A DNA stretch of 64,000 nucleotides from Paracoccus methylarcula (GCF_003007735.2 NZ_PXNQ02000003.1:349600-413599); one strand, 5' to 3'; shown: positions 35,639 through 44,248, numbered from the stretch's first letter. The notes: generated from the letters alone by a model not told the origin. Made by a program: numbers and translations.

Positions 35639-36058
35639 ATGAAAAAGATCGCCACAATATTAATCGCCCTTTCCGTTGCGCTTGTGGTAGCGGTACTAGT
35701 TCTTTGGGATACTTTTGCGGACATAACAACACTTCCATCAGAAGACGGCCCGCTCAATCTACCTTTAGATGAAGGGCGCTCTTATGTTTGCATTTCATCC
35801 CAATATGAAATTCCCGATATGGAAATACAAAAGTATATCGACGGGACTTGCTGGGGTGGAAATGAAGTGCCTGTAGGGAGCACATATATAACTCAACTGA
35901 AATCGCCAAATAAATGTAATAAATTTCGCATTGATGCGAACTTCATATCAGGCGAGCCCTACGGAACTCGATGTTTTACCAAAAATGAAATTGATGGGTA
36001 TAATCTTATCATAAGGTCTGGGATTATTGAAATGGAGCAAGGGCAATATAATGACTGA
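35639..36058 (+). CDS. Unknown small envelope protein of the RTX island
   Basis: 139 residues. A basic start (MKKIATI) is followed by a single hydrophobic segment (about 4-24), a signal anchor or signal peptide, then a soluble part with four Cys (YVCISSQ, GTCWGG, NKCNKF, TRCFTK), which could form two disulfides in the periplasm. No family is recognised. The gene ends inside the start of the RTX gene (8-base overlap), so the two are translationally coupled. Close coupling of a small exported protein to a polymorphic-toxin-like gene is compatible with an immunity or chaperone role. Strongly AT-rich. Confidence 0.65.
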   Translation: MKKIATILIALSVALVVAVLVLWDTFADITTLPSEDGPLNLPLDEGRSYVCISSQYEIPDMEIQKYIDGTCWGGNEVPVGSTYITQLKSPNKCNKFRIDANFISGEPYGTRCFTKNEIDGYNLIIRSGIIEMEQGQYND

Positions 36059-39000
36059 GTCAATTTCAAAGATCTATGCTAGATATATATCCAATGGAGG
36101 TCCGTTAGACCAAGTCCGAATAGATTATATAATCTCCAACGGTCAAGGGCAATCAGATTATAATGCTGTTGCGCACGCCCTCACATCCGCTGGAATATCG
36201 TATCATCATGGAGAATATTGGACAAATCTATATGGAGAACTCCGTGAGCTGCGAACAACACTTTCTGGTGGTGAGGGGTTTTCATTAGATTCCGGTCGCG
36301 ACATTTTCAACAATCGAATTGGGATATCCATATCAGAATATGCTTTGGAAAATAAACTTCCAGAATCTGCTCTTAGAGACCTTACCGCAGACGCTCTAGG
36401 AAGAGGGCTTCTTATTGTTGATGAGTTTGAGGACTCTCGCCTTATCCAAGGCGAAGATTATATCTTCATTGGCACATCGGTATATGATGGCCCATCCGCT
36501 GAAATGGCAAGAACCTTAGAACAAAAATATGGATTGGAACCTGGTTCTCTATCGGTTGGCACCGCCACAGGTGAAGGGGAGCGTGTTTATTGGGAGTCGT
36601 TGGATAGTTCAGATCGTCCGCAACCGAAACCTGAAATTGATGATTTAATAGGCGTTCATTGTTTCCCAGGTCACACACCTATTGCAATGGCAAATGGCAG
36701 CAGCGCCTCCATTGAAACCCTATGCCCTGGCGATCTTGTACTTGCTTTTGATCCTTTGGCGGAGCTTGGTCGAGGTGCACTGGTTCCCAAGCGGATCGTA
36801 CGCGTGTTTCAGAACGAAACACCGGAATGGCTGCGCCTGACCTGGCAGTCAAATGGCGAAGAGCAGGAACTGACTGTTACTCCAGGGCACCGTTTCCTGA
36901 ACACGAATGGCCTTTTTCAGCGCATTGATGAAATCCTTGAGGACGATATCTCTACTATCGTGCTTGACGACGGAACTCTTGCCATGGTGAAGGCCGAGCA
37001 GATTGTTTGGTCTGAAGAATTCCGGTATATGTTCGAGGAAGTGGAAGCTGTTGCGATGGCAGCGGGCGATGGCTTGACTCATCGCCCGGCGGGGGTGTGG
37101 CGAAGCTATAACTTCGAGGTTGAAGATTTCCACACCTATGTTGCTGGTGGCGTGCGTGTGCACAACGACAGTCAAGTTGTTATCGATTTCGCGGGAACTA
37201 TTGGCCGGACGTTCGGCACGCAGTTGGCAAATGTCTTGCTTGAGGACGGAAGCCAGTTCGAGAAGCTTCTCGGCGGAACTGTACTTGGCACGATTACAGA
37301 GAATATGGCCGAGGTCATCACGGATGTTGGTTACCATGCCTTCAATGGCGGGCAAGTCAACTTCGGACAGGCCCTTGAACGTCAGCTCAAGGATCTTGGT
37401 CCTGAATTTGCGGCCAGTTTGACAAATGCCGCGACCTCGCTTCTCGTGGCAGAACTTGGCGAAGAGCTCGGCCTTGATGGCTTCGGCGCAGAGCTCTTCG
37501 GCGTCACCGGCTCGGCTTATGCTGGCAGCGTCGTCGAACAGATGGCCAATAGCTATGCGGAATCCGGGAGTGCCTTCGCCGATGTAAGCTGGGATGTCCC
37601 CTGGGAACAAATCAGCGGAGCTGCTGGAGCTTTTTTTGGATCGAAACTGGCCCATAAAATCCTTCCTGCAGAGTCGCTGGAAGGCTCTCTCGGCGGAGGT
37701 CTCGGATCGGTGGTCGGTCTCGCAGGGGCGACCAGTATTTTCGGCCAAGGCGTCGGGCTGCTCAGCAATTTCTTGATTCCCGGTGTCGGTGCCTTTTTTG
37801 GTACATTGCTCGGCACGCTTTTGGGTAATTGGCTTGGCGACAAGCCCGAACCGGAAGGATTGATCGATCTGTTCGTGGATCGGGATGGCAATACCTTCAT
37901 GACCGGAAATATTCTGCTCTATGCGACGATGTCTTCGAATGATGGGTTTCCCAAGGAGGTGACCGAGAGCCTCGGCCTGGCCATCCATGAACTGACGCTT
38001 GATTATCTCAAGAACATCAGTGCACTCGATCTAGCGAACGCGAATATTGATAATTTCCACCTGAGCGACAGCTTCCAGGAACAAACCGGGCTCGACGCCA
38101 ACCCGTTGGTCCGCGTTCTGCAGCGTATGAAAATAGAACCTGACGGGGACAACGGGCTCAAGTACTTTGTGAACGATCAGCGTGTCGATTCACCGGAGAA
38201 AATGGTCGATGCGGCACTTACGGATTTCTTGGAGGAAGCGCAGCCTATAGGCGGCGATCTCCTACTTAAACGTGCCGTTGCCCGTTCACCAGCAACGGAC
38301 TCGATCACGTTGGCGGCTCACGCGGCAGCTGCCGAAGAATATGGGAAATATCTTGAAGATCGCGACACCATAAATGCATTGATCGCAGCCGCGCCTGATA
38401 GTGCCTTCGCTGCCGGATGGGCGATCGTACTGGCACAAGCCGAAGAGCTCAAGCTCCGTACCGTGAACAAGAACGACTTCAACGGCGGCTTGCACGGTTT
38501 CCTAGCCTCATTGGAAGAGGCCGGGCTGGCTGTCAATCCGGGTGATGTCAGCATCGGACGCGATGCCAATAATCGCGTGACGATCGAGCTTGCCGTTGAT
38601 CGGCAAGATGCGGTACCGGAAACAGCGTTTGTCGCGGCACAGAATGTCAAATACGTGGAGACCTCGTCTGGGGGAAAACTCCAGTTCGCTTTCAATAACA
38701 GCATGGGGGCCGTCGGCTATACCGATGTGACCGGGAAGGTCGTTGATGGCGCTCGGATTGCGGTTCAGGGAGAGACGACTGGACGGGATTTTTGGATCGC
38801 CCCCGATGACCGCAGCTTTGTTTTCGAGGACGTGGGAACCCATACGATCAAGGTTGGTCAAGCCGAGATCGAAAGCAGCGACGATATCCTGATTGGTCGC
38901 GATGGCAATGACATCATTCGTGCTGGAACCGGTTGGGACTGGGTGCAGGGCGGCAACGGCAATGACCTGCTCCGAGGCGGCGAGCAGGCAGATACCCTTT

Positions 39001-41213
39001 TCGGCGGCAACGGTAAGGACACGCTCTATGGTGAGCAGGGATTAGACTATCTGGAGGGGGGAGCAGGGGGCGATGTTATCAGCGGCGCGGGGCATGAACA
39101 GTCTGGCGGCATCATTACCGTTTATGATGGGGACACGGCCGGTTACACTCAGTCAAACGCAGCAGTGGGTATCAATCTGGACCTCGGAACGGCCCGTGGC
39201 GGGCATGCCGAAGGTGATAAGCTGACCTATATTTTGAACCTGGTGGGATCGCGCTACGACGATCATCTGTACGGGAATGACAATCGGAACGTGCTCGAGG
39301 GTGGAGCTGGTGCCGATACACTCAATGGCGGCCCAGGTACGGAGTTTCCGGACTTTGCGTCCTATGCAAGAGCTTCGGTGGCCGTGTACGCATCGCTGGC
39401 CGATCCGTCCCGCAATACGGGTGACGCCAAGGGTGATGTCTATCGCAGCATCGAGGGTCTGCTCGGTTCCGCCAACGGCGACACGCTTGTCGGTGACGGC
39501 GGCGACAATTTCCTTTGGGGAGAGGGTGGCGATGATCTTCTTCTGCCCGGCAGAGGTGTCAATGGCATTTTGGGAGGTTTCGGCCTCGATCTTCTAAGCT
39601 ACCGCACTTTGAACAATGCTCTCACCATAAATCTCGGCAACTGGAAGAACAGCAGCGCGGATGTCGCAAATGATACGGTGTATGATGTAGAGGCCTATCA
39701 GGCTACAAAATACGACGACACGTTAATCGGGTCCGCGCAGGGTGACATTCTGCTTGGGTTCAATGGCAACGATCATCTCAGAGGCCTCCAGGGCGGCGAT
39801 GCCCTTAACGGTGAAGCCGGGAATGATACACTCGACGGGGGCGAAGGTACCGACACCTTGACCGGCGGCATCGGAAATGACGTCTATATTGTCGATAATG
39901 CCGGAGACCGCGTCATAGAGGCCGTGTCCGGCGGTACAGATCGGATTCACACTTCTGTCAGCATTGATCTGGATAAGGCAAACAGCAGTTATTATGGCAA
40001 TGTTGAAACTGTCACGATGGCAGGGAGTGCAGACCTCAGTGCCCGTGGGTCGTCTGGCAACAATTCGCTGACGGGCAATGCCGGAAATAACATTCTCGAT
40101 GGCAGATCTGGGAATGACAGTCTTGACGGAGGTCTCGGCAACGACACGATTATCGGTTCATGGGGCGTAGACACGATTAATGGCGGGGCTGGAAATGACA
40201 CGTTCAGTTTCACTGGCAGCAGCTCTTCCGTTTCTATTGATCTGATCACGAACAATCATACCGGCTTCGCTGCAGAAACGCTGATACATGAGGTCGAAAA
40301 CATCGCTGCAGGTAGCGGCAATGATACGCTGCGCGGCACATCCGGGGGCAACATTCTGGATGGGGGAGCGGGCAGCGACCTGTTCATCGCCACCGGTGGC
40401 GCAGGCGACAAGCTGATTGGCGGGACTGGCCGGGATACGGTGAGCTATCAGAATGCGTCTTCCGGGGTGTTGGTGGATTTCCTCAATCCTGGCGAAAATA
40501 CGGGGGTCGCCGACGGCGACACCTATGTCGGCATTGAGGACTTGTTTGGCTCTGCGCAAAACGATCAACTTCGTGGCAACAATTCCAACAACAGCATTCG
40601 TGGCGGCGATGGGCATGACCGCCTCGAGGGGAGGAATGGCACGGACTGGCTTCGGGGCGAAAACGGAAATGATACTTTGGATGGCGGTGCGGGAGCCGAT
40701 AACCTCATCGGCGGTACCGGCAACGATGTCTATGTCATCGACAATACTGGCGATCGAATCAGTGAGCTTGCCAATGAGGGGAGGGATCGCGTGCATGCGA
40801 GCATTTCGATCGACCTGGCAGGCAACGAGGGGGCCTATGCCAATAATGAGATTGTAACCTTGTCGGGAAGCGACAACCTATTTGCCTATGGCAATGCAGC
40901 GGCCAATTCTCTGGTTGGCAATAGCGGCAATAACCGGATTGCGGGACGGGCGGGCGATGACACCCTGACCGGAGGGGCGGATGCGGATAGGTTCATCTTT
41001 CGGAATGGCTATGATCGCGATGTAATCCAGGACTTCGAAAACAACGTGGATACGATCGAGGTCACAGGCTTCGGCGTCAGTAATTTTACCCAGGCACGCA
41101 GTCACGCCACACAGGTCGGTAATGACGTCATCTTCGACTTCGGCGGAGATGATGTGCTCACGGTCAGGAACATCACCATCAGTGCTCTTGCAGATGATAT
41201 GGTCTTCAGCTGA
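36051..41213 (+). CDS. Giant RTX protein with an internal Hint (intein-like) self-processing domain
   Basis: 1720 residues from ATG 36051 (MTESISKIYARYIS); a TTG eight codons earlier is less likely. Parts in order: an unrecognised N-terminal domain (1-203); a Hint domain from Cys204 (HCFPGHTPIAMANG, then LVLAFDPL, VTPGHRFL) to Asn372 in GGVRVHND; a Gly/Ala-rich, partly hydrophobic region (about 375-600) that could insert in membranes; a region of unknown fold (about 600-940); and RTX nonapeptide blocks (GGxGxDxLx type) from about 949 to 1660, with a C-terminal tail ending ISALADDMVFS, typical of type I secretion signals. The residue after Asn372 is Asp, not Cys/Ser/Thr, so protein splicing is unlikely and cleavage is expected. 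No hlyB/hlyD-type genes are adjacent. The 5' part is AT-rich and the rest is GC-richer, pointing to a mosaic origin. Confidence 0.9.
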   Translation: MTESISKIYARYISNGGPLDQVRIDYIISNGQGQSDYNAVAHALTSAGISYHHGEYWTNLYGELRELRTTLSGGEGFSLDSGRDIFNNRIGISISEYALENKLPESALRDLTADALGRGLLIVDEFEDSRLIQGEDYIFIGTSVYDGPSAEMARTLEQKYGLEPGSLSVGTATGEGERVYWESLDSSDRPQPKPEIDDLIGVHCFPGHTPIAMANGSSASIETLCPGDLVLAFDPLAELGRGALVPKRIVRVFQNETPEWLRLTWQSNGEEQELTVTPGHRFLNTNGLFQRIDEILEDDISTIVLDDGTLAMVKAEQIVWSEEFRYMFEEVEAVAMAAGDGLTHRPAGVWRSYNFEVEDFHTYVAGGVRVHNDSQVVIDFAGTIGRTFGTQLANVLLEDGSQFEKLLGGTVLGTITENMAEVITDVGYHAFNGGQVNFGQALERQLKDLGPEFAASLTNAATSLLVAELGEELGLDGFGAELFGVTGSAYAGSVVEQMANSYAESGSAFADVSWDVPWEQISGAAGAFFGSKLAHKILPAESLEGSLGGGLGSVVGLAGATSIFGQGVGLLSNFLIPGVGAFFGTLLGTLLGNWLGDKPEPEGLIDLFVDRDGNTFMTGNILLYATMSSNDGFPKEVTESLGLAIHELTLDYLKNISALDLANANIDNFHLSDSFQEQTGLDANPLVRVLQRMKIEPDGDNGLKYFVNDQRVDSPEKMVDAALTDFLEEAQPIGGDLLLKRAVARSPATDSITLAAHAAAAEEYGKYLEDRDTINALIAAAPDSAFAAGWAIVLAQAEELKLRTVNKNDFNGGLHGFLASLEEAGLAVNPGDVSIGRDANNRVTIELAVDRQDAVPETAFVAAQNVKYVETSSGGKLQFAFNNSMGAVGYTDVTGKVVDGARIAVQGETTGRDFWIAPDDRSFVFEDVGTHTIKVGQAEIESSDDILIGRDGNDIIRAGTGWDWVQGGNGNDLLRGGEQADTLFGGNGKDTLYGEQGLDYLEGGAGGDVISGAGHEQSGGIITVYDGDTAGYTQSNAAVGINLDLGTARGGHAEGDKLTYILNLVGSRYDDHLYGNDNRNVLEGGAGADTLNGGPGTEFPDFASYARASVAVYASLADPSRNTGDAKGDVYRSIEGLLGSANGDTLVGDGGDNFLWGEGGDDLLLPGRGVNGILGGFGLDLLSYRTLNNALTINLGNWKNSSADVANDTVYDVEAYQATKYDDTLIGSAQGDILLGFNGNDHLRGLQGGDALNGEAGNDTLDGGEGTDTLTGGIGNDVYIVDNAGDRVIEAVSGGTDRIHTSVSIDLDKANSSYYGNVETVTMAGSADLSARGSSGNNSLTGNAGNNILDGRSGNDSLDGGLGNDTIIGSWGVDTINGGAGNDTFSFTGSSSSVSIDLITNNHTGFAAETLIHEVENIAAGSGNDTLRGTSGGNILDGGAGSDLFIATGGAGDKLIGGTGRDTVSYQNASSGVLVDFLNPGENTGVADGDTYVGIEDLFGSAQNDQLRGNNSNNSIRGGDGHDRLEGRNGTDWLRGENGNDTLDGGAGADNLIGGTGNDVYVIDNTGDRISELANEGRDRVHASISIDLAGNEGAYANNEIVTLSGSDNLFAYGNAAANSLVGNSGNNRIAGRAGDDTLTGGADADRFIFRNGYDRDVIQDFENNVDTIEVTGFGVSNFTQARSHATQVGNDVIFDFGGDDVLTVRNITISALADDMVFS

Positions 41214-41829
41214 CAGGTAAGTCTGTGGTGAGGGCTGCGACGAGGGTGCAGGCGAGCAAGGGTGGCGCTGGTCGGGGGGACTTTCGTTAACAGTGATCGC
41301 TTGGATCGGGCTGTGTCGACAGCCCGATTCCCTGCCGCGCAACGCGCGGTGGGAAGTTTTGCATTTCCTTGATACGAAACCCATCCGGAACGGTGTCCAC
41401 AGGCCGACACGATGGCGGCGTCCCGAGCATCATATAGGTAGTCATGCGGATGGATCTGGGCTCAGGAACTTAGGTAGACAGGTCTCGTCCAGAGTGAACT
41501 GAACCAATGTATACTGCGTTCTGCTTGCCTCACTTCTTAAGCGGGCAGTTTTTATACAATCGTTTCAACAGTTATAAAGTGTGAAACGCATCTTTGCCTG
41601 GAAGCTTGATGCAGTCGATGGCGGGGATAGGGCATTTTCCCTATCCCCGCCGTCTGTGTCTCGGAACCACGCAAGGCCATCCATTGACAGCTGAGCCATT
41701 TCACGTAATTGAGACCGCATCGCCATGAGCATCTCTGCGTCAACGATTCATGGCGGCAGCCTCACGCGCTTCCTGTCGCGCGAGGCGTTTCTGAGTGAGT
41801 TTTACACGGCAAAAGGCGGAAGCCAGAGT
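41214..41829. other. Intergenic stretch between the RTX gene and the prophage side
   Basis: About 600 bases with no convincing gene. Short frames on both strands lack ribosome sites and family features. It contains a striking perfect hairpin (listed separately at 41620) and a few low-similarity remnants I could not identify as any insertion sequence. This is where the left border of the prophage would be expected, but no attachment-site duplication could be seen. Confidence 0.5.
41620..41651. repeat. 13-base perfect inverted repeat (stem-loop)
   Basis: GGCGGGGATAGGG and CCCTATCCCCGCC separated by CATTTT. No T-run follows on either strand, so a standard terminator is unlikely. It may be a REP-like element, a transposon end or a strong RNA stem. 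Confidence 0.75.
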
Positions 41830-42072
41830 ATGCCCATTGTGAAAGACCTCGACGAAGACATCAAAACAATCTTCAGCCAGATCGATCATCTGGATACCCA
41901 TCTGATCGAGTTGGAAACGGAAGTGACGGCCCGGTATCTGCTGAACGATCCCGCGGCGTTGATGCGGCTGCAGAAGCGCCTGCGCGGATGGAAGCTCACC
42001 AAGACAGAATATGGCCTGTCGCCGCCCTTCAAGATCACCGCGACCTTCACCCGCAAACGCAGGCATGGGTAA
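41830..42072 (+). CDS. Small unknown protein at the prophage border
   Basis: 80 residues from ATG 41830 (MPIVKDLDEDIKTIFSQIDHLD), chosen because GGCGGAAG lies 8 bases upstream. An in-frame ATG at 41725 would give 115 residues but has no ribosome site. Residues about 8-45 form an amphipathic helix rich in Asp/Glu/Ile/Leu, and the C-terminus is basic (TFTRKRRHG). No family recognised. It faces the opposite way from the prophage late genes and converges on them; it may belong to the phage or to the host border. Confidence 0.5.
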   Translation: MPIVKDLDEDIKTIFSQIDHLDTHLIELETEVTARYLLNDPAALMRLQKRLRGWKLTKTEYGLSPPFKITATFTRKRRHG

Positions 42073-42200
42073 TCATGCGTATGGCTTCTGCGCCATCAGC
42101 CTGGGTAAGCTACCCGTATTGATCGTAATATATTTGGGTGAACAAGTCATATTATGGCCCGCGTCTCCTCCCGTCGAGCGCGGGTCTTTTATGTCACGAT

Positions 42201-42605
42201 TCACTGCGCGCCGGCGTAACGCAGCTCTTCAGTCAGCCGATCCCGGCCGAAAATCGTATCCAGCCGCTCGCGCAGCTTTGCCCGCGCCATCTGCTCGAGT
42301 TGCGCCTGTGACGGGCCGAGCCTGCGGATCGCATCCGGCACGGAACTGCGGACATAGTCGACAACTTCGCCGATGGCCCGATCCGGCACGGCAACCGAGG
42401 GATGCTTTTGCAGCGTGTCGATGATCGCGCCAACACCGGAATTCAATGCCAAGTGCAGCGCGTCCCGATGCCGGGCCTCGATCTCGATCCGCCACCGCTC
42501 CGGCAACCGGCGGAAGAACCAGGCGAGCGCACCCAGGATCAGCCAGGCCGCATAATCCACGATGATCGGCTGCAGGATATTCTGCAGGCTGTCGATGACG
42601 CTCAT
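42201..42605 (-). CDS. Holin-like phage membrane protein
   Basis: 134 residues. One strong membrane segment near the N-terminus (about 18-33, AAWLILGALAWFFRRL) is followed by a basic, mostly helical cytoplasmic part (WRIEIEARHRDALHLALNSGVGAIID) and a C-terminal helix. It directly follows the endolysin gene in the same operon, where phages keep a holin. This pattern (one N-terminal helix plus a long helical domain) is seen in LLH-type and related holins. It is the last gene of the late operon. The function is inferred from context. Confidence 0.55.
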   Translation of the reverse strand: MSVIDSLQNILQPIIVDYAAWLILGALAWFFRRLPERWRIEIEARHRDALHLALNSGVGAIIDTLQKHPSVAVPDRAIGEVVDYVRSSVPDAIRRLGPSQAQLEQMARAKLRERLDTIFGRDRLTEELRYAGAQ

Positions 42606-42608
42606 GGC

Positions 42609-43145
42609 TCACCTTCCAATGGTAGAAAGACAGAGCTGCTGCTCGGCAGCGCGGCGGTTCACGAGGCCCTGGACAACCCTGCCGCCGGCCCTGTTCCAGC
42701 GTGGCAGTTCATTGCAGGCATCCTGCCATCGCCCGGCATTGGCGCGCCTGGCCAGCGTGGATCCGCAAGCGGCGCCGGTGCCGACATTGTAGGACCAGGA
42801 CGCCAGCGCGACCTGGACGCCCTCGGGCTGCTGTGGCAGCGCCGGGATGCAGTTGACTAGGCGGTCTCGAAACTCGCCCAGGGCATCCATCAACATGGCA
42901 CTGCACTCGGCCGAGCTGTATCGATCCCCCTGCTTCACACCGCGGGTCTCGCCGTAACAGACCGTCCAGACCGGTGGGCTGGCGATTCGATCGAGATAGG
43001 CCTCGGTGCGCTCACCCTCCCAGGGGCCGACGAAGGCAGCAGCCGCGGCGAGGATCGCGGCCGTGCCGGTTGTGGCGGCAGCCCTGCCCCTGGTCGAGAC
43101 AAGCGATTTCAGCCACGCCAGAAGCGTGGTCAGGAACTGGATCAT
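42609..43145 (-). CDS. Phage endolysin, GH24 lysozyme with a signal-anchor (SAR) N-terminus
   Basis: 178 residues. An N-terminal weakly hydrophobic Ala/Gly/Thr segment (about 22-40, ATTGTAAILAAAAAFVG) is directly followed by the GH24 active site: Glu43 in PWEG, Asp52 in AYLDR, Thr61 in VWTVCYGET. This is the layout of signal-arrest-release endolysins, which are exported by Sec, held at the membrane and activated on release. It cleaves peptidoglycan glycan strands. Cysteines (VCYGE, SAECSAM, VNCIP, GAACGS, QLCLS) may form regulatory disulfides. Followed by the holin-like gene. Confidence 0.88.
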   Translation of the reverse strand: MIQFLTTLLAWLKSLVSTRGRAAATTGTAAILAAAAAFVGPWEGERTEAYLDRIASPPVWTVCYGETRGVKQGDRYSSAECSAMLMDALGEFRDRLVNCIPALPQQPEGVQVALASWSYNVGTGAACGSTLARRANAGRWQDACNELPRWNRAGGRVVQGLVNRRAAEQQLCLSTIGR

Positions 43146-43167
43146 GATTTTCTCCTATGAAACGAAA

Positions 43168-43187
43168 AAGCCCGCCGGAGCGGGCTT
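43168..43187 (-). terminator. Terminator inside the lysis region
   Basis: AAGCCCGC-TCCG-GCGGGCTT followed by TTTCG on the minus strand, 8-base perfect stem. It lies just upstream of the endolysin gene, so it would reduce read-through from the late genes into lysis unless antitermination acts. The endolysin may also have its own promoter. Confidence 0.75.
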
Positions 43188-43248
43188 GTTGTGACGACGG
43201 ATGCGTGGTTACGATTGCGGGCCTTTGTTCCCGAATTGGGGCACCAAC

Positions 43249-43473
43249 ATGGAATGGATATTATTGTCTGGCGGCGCGAGCCTGCTGTTTATCGGGCTAT
43301 CCGTTTGGGGTCTGCCACAATATAAAACTGCCATGCGATCTTGGGCTATAGGAAGCGGCATCTTGTGTGCCGGACTGATCGTAGGACCTCCTATTGACCG
43401 TATAGTTGGAGCATTGACGGTGCTCGCAGCCCTGTGGTGGGTCGCAAAGAATGCAATCACAGGAAAGCTTTAA
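43249..43473 (+). CDS. Small two-helix membrane protein on the opposite strand within the lysis region
   Basis: 74 residues from ATG 43249 (MEWILLSGGASLLF) with GGGG upstream. Two or three hydrophobic segments (about 3-20, 33-47 and 50-66) make it an integral membrane protein. It is the only rightward gene among the leftward late genes and sits between two terminators that face the other way, the typical setting of a moron gene expressed from the lysogen. No family recognised. Alternatives are a small antiholin or superinfection-exclusion protein. Confidence 0.6.
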   Translation: MEWILLSGGASLLFIGLSVWGLPQYKTAMRSWAIGSGILCAGLIVGPPIDRIVGALTVLAALWWVAKNAITGKL

Positions 43474-43590
43474 ACGGCCAATTTCGATTGATTGTCCGGC
43501 CAAGCCGGGATTTATTTCCGAGGCCTGCCCATCTCGCCGTGGGTTGGCATGGGGCTGGATGGTTTCGGCATATTTTCTATCCGGCCCCGC

Positions 43591-43869
43591 TCACCAGATT
43601 TTCTGGAAGATCATGGCCACGGCCGCACCGATGACGGCGACACCACCGCGATCCATCCAACGGAAGAAATGGCCACGGCCATAGGTCACACGCTCCAGCT
43701 CCGCGACCCGGTCGATCAGCTTCGCGAGCGTGCCGTCATAGCCATCCATGCGCTTGAACAGGGTCACCATGCGTTCCTCCATGCGCACCAGCGTCACGAG
43801 CGCGTCCTCGATCCGTGCCATGCGCGCGTCGAGGCGATCGATGGCGCGACTGCTGTCCTGGTCAGGCAT
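43591..43869 (-). CDS. XhlA-like coiled-coil membrane protein of the lysis region
   Basis: 92 residues from ATG 43869 (MPDQDSSRAIDRLDAR) with AAGGAAG upstream; ATG 43884 is less well placed. A coiled coil (about 8-70: DARMARIEDALVTLVRMEERM, then LAKLIDRVAELERV) is followed by one C-terminal transmembrane helix (VAVIGAAVAMIFQKIW). This is the layout of XhlA/hemolysin-type proteins that assist holins in phage lysis. Close to the endolysin. Confidence rests on layout and place. Confidence 0.65.
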   Translation of the reverse strand: MPDQDSSRAIDRLDARMARIEDALVTLVRMEERMVTLFKRMDGYDGTLAKLIDRVAELERVTYGRGHFFRWMDRGGVAVIGAAVAMIFQKIW

Positions 43870-43898
43870 TTCGCTTCCTTGCAATCAGGCATGAAAAA

Positions 43899-43916
43899 GC
43901 CCGCTCGAAAGCGGGC
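43899..43916 (-). terminator. Terminator after the small secreted phage protein
   Basis: GCCCGCT-TTCG-AGCGGGC followed by TTTTTCATG on the minus strand, 70 bases after the stop of the 62-residue protein at 43986. Confidence 0.8.
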
Positions 43917-43985
43917 CTGGAAGGTCAGATCGTCTGGTCCCGGAGTTCGACGGCGTCGATGTCGTTTCGAGACCGGGTAATTCAG

Positions 43986-44174
43986 TCAGTAATCGTTGGC
44001 CAGGGCCAGGAGAACTCCGCTGATGATCACGGTCCAGACAAAGGTCGGGACCTCGGAAGTCGGGCTTTTCTCCGCGACCACCACATCCGCATAGGCCTGG
44101 TCCTGTGAATATCCGGCCGTGGCGGTCGATACCGCCAGAGCAATCGCGATCGAAAACGCCTTTAAATTCTTCAT
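43986..44174 (-). CDS. Small exported phage-encoded protein, candidate moron
   Basis: 62 residues from ATG 44174, with a strong TGGAGG ribosome site. A signal peptide (1-23, cleavage near TAGYSQ) is followed by a short acidic linker and a C-terminal hydrophobic segment TFVWTVIISGVLLAL ending ANDY. The layout closely resembles the host protein at 27367-27570. Its own ribosome site and a strong terminator after it suggest separate expression from the structural genes. Function unknown; an envelope role in the lysogen is possible. Confidence 0.6.
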   Translation of the reverse strand: MKNLKAFSIAIALAVSTATAGYSQDQAYADVVVAEKSPTSEVPTFVWTVIISGVLLALANDY

Positions 44175-44248
44175 AATTCCTCCAGTGAATTGGGTGCCAT
44201 GTAACAATTGCACCCGGGATTCATGCCGTCCAGACAAGAGTATTGGAA

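Noticed and set aside
38895..41150. Tandem repeats resembling a CRISPR or satellite array
   Set aside because: The repetition is codon-phased and encodes RTX nonapeptides; no fixed direct repeats with unique spacers exist.
41221..41500. Insertion-sequence remnant after the RTX gene
   Set aside because: No transposase motif or terminal inverted repeats could be identified.
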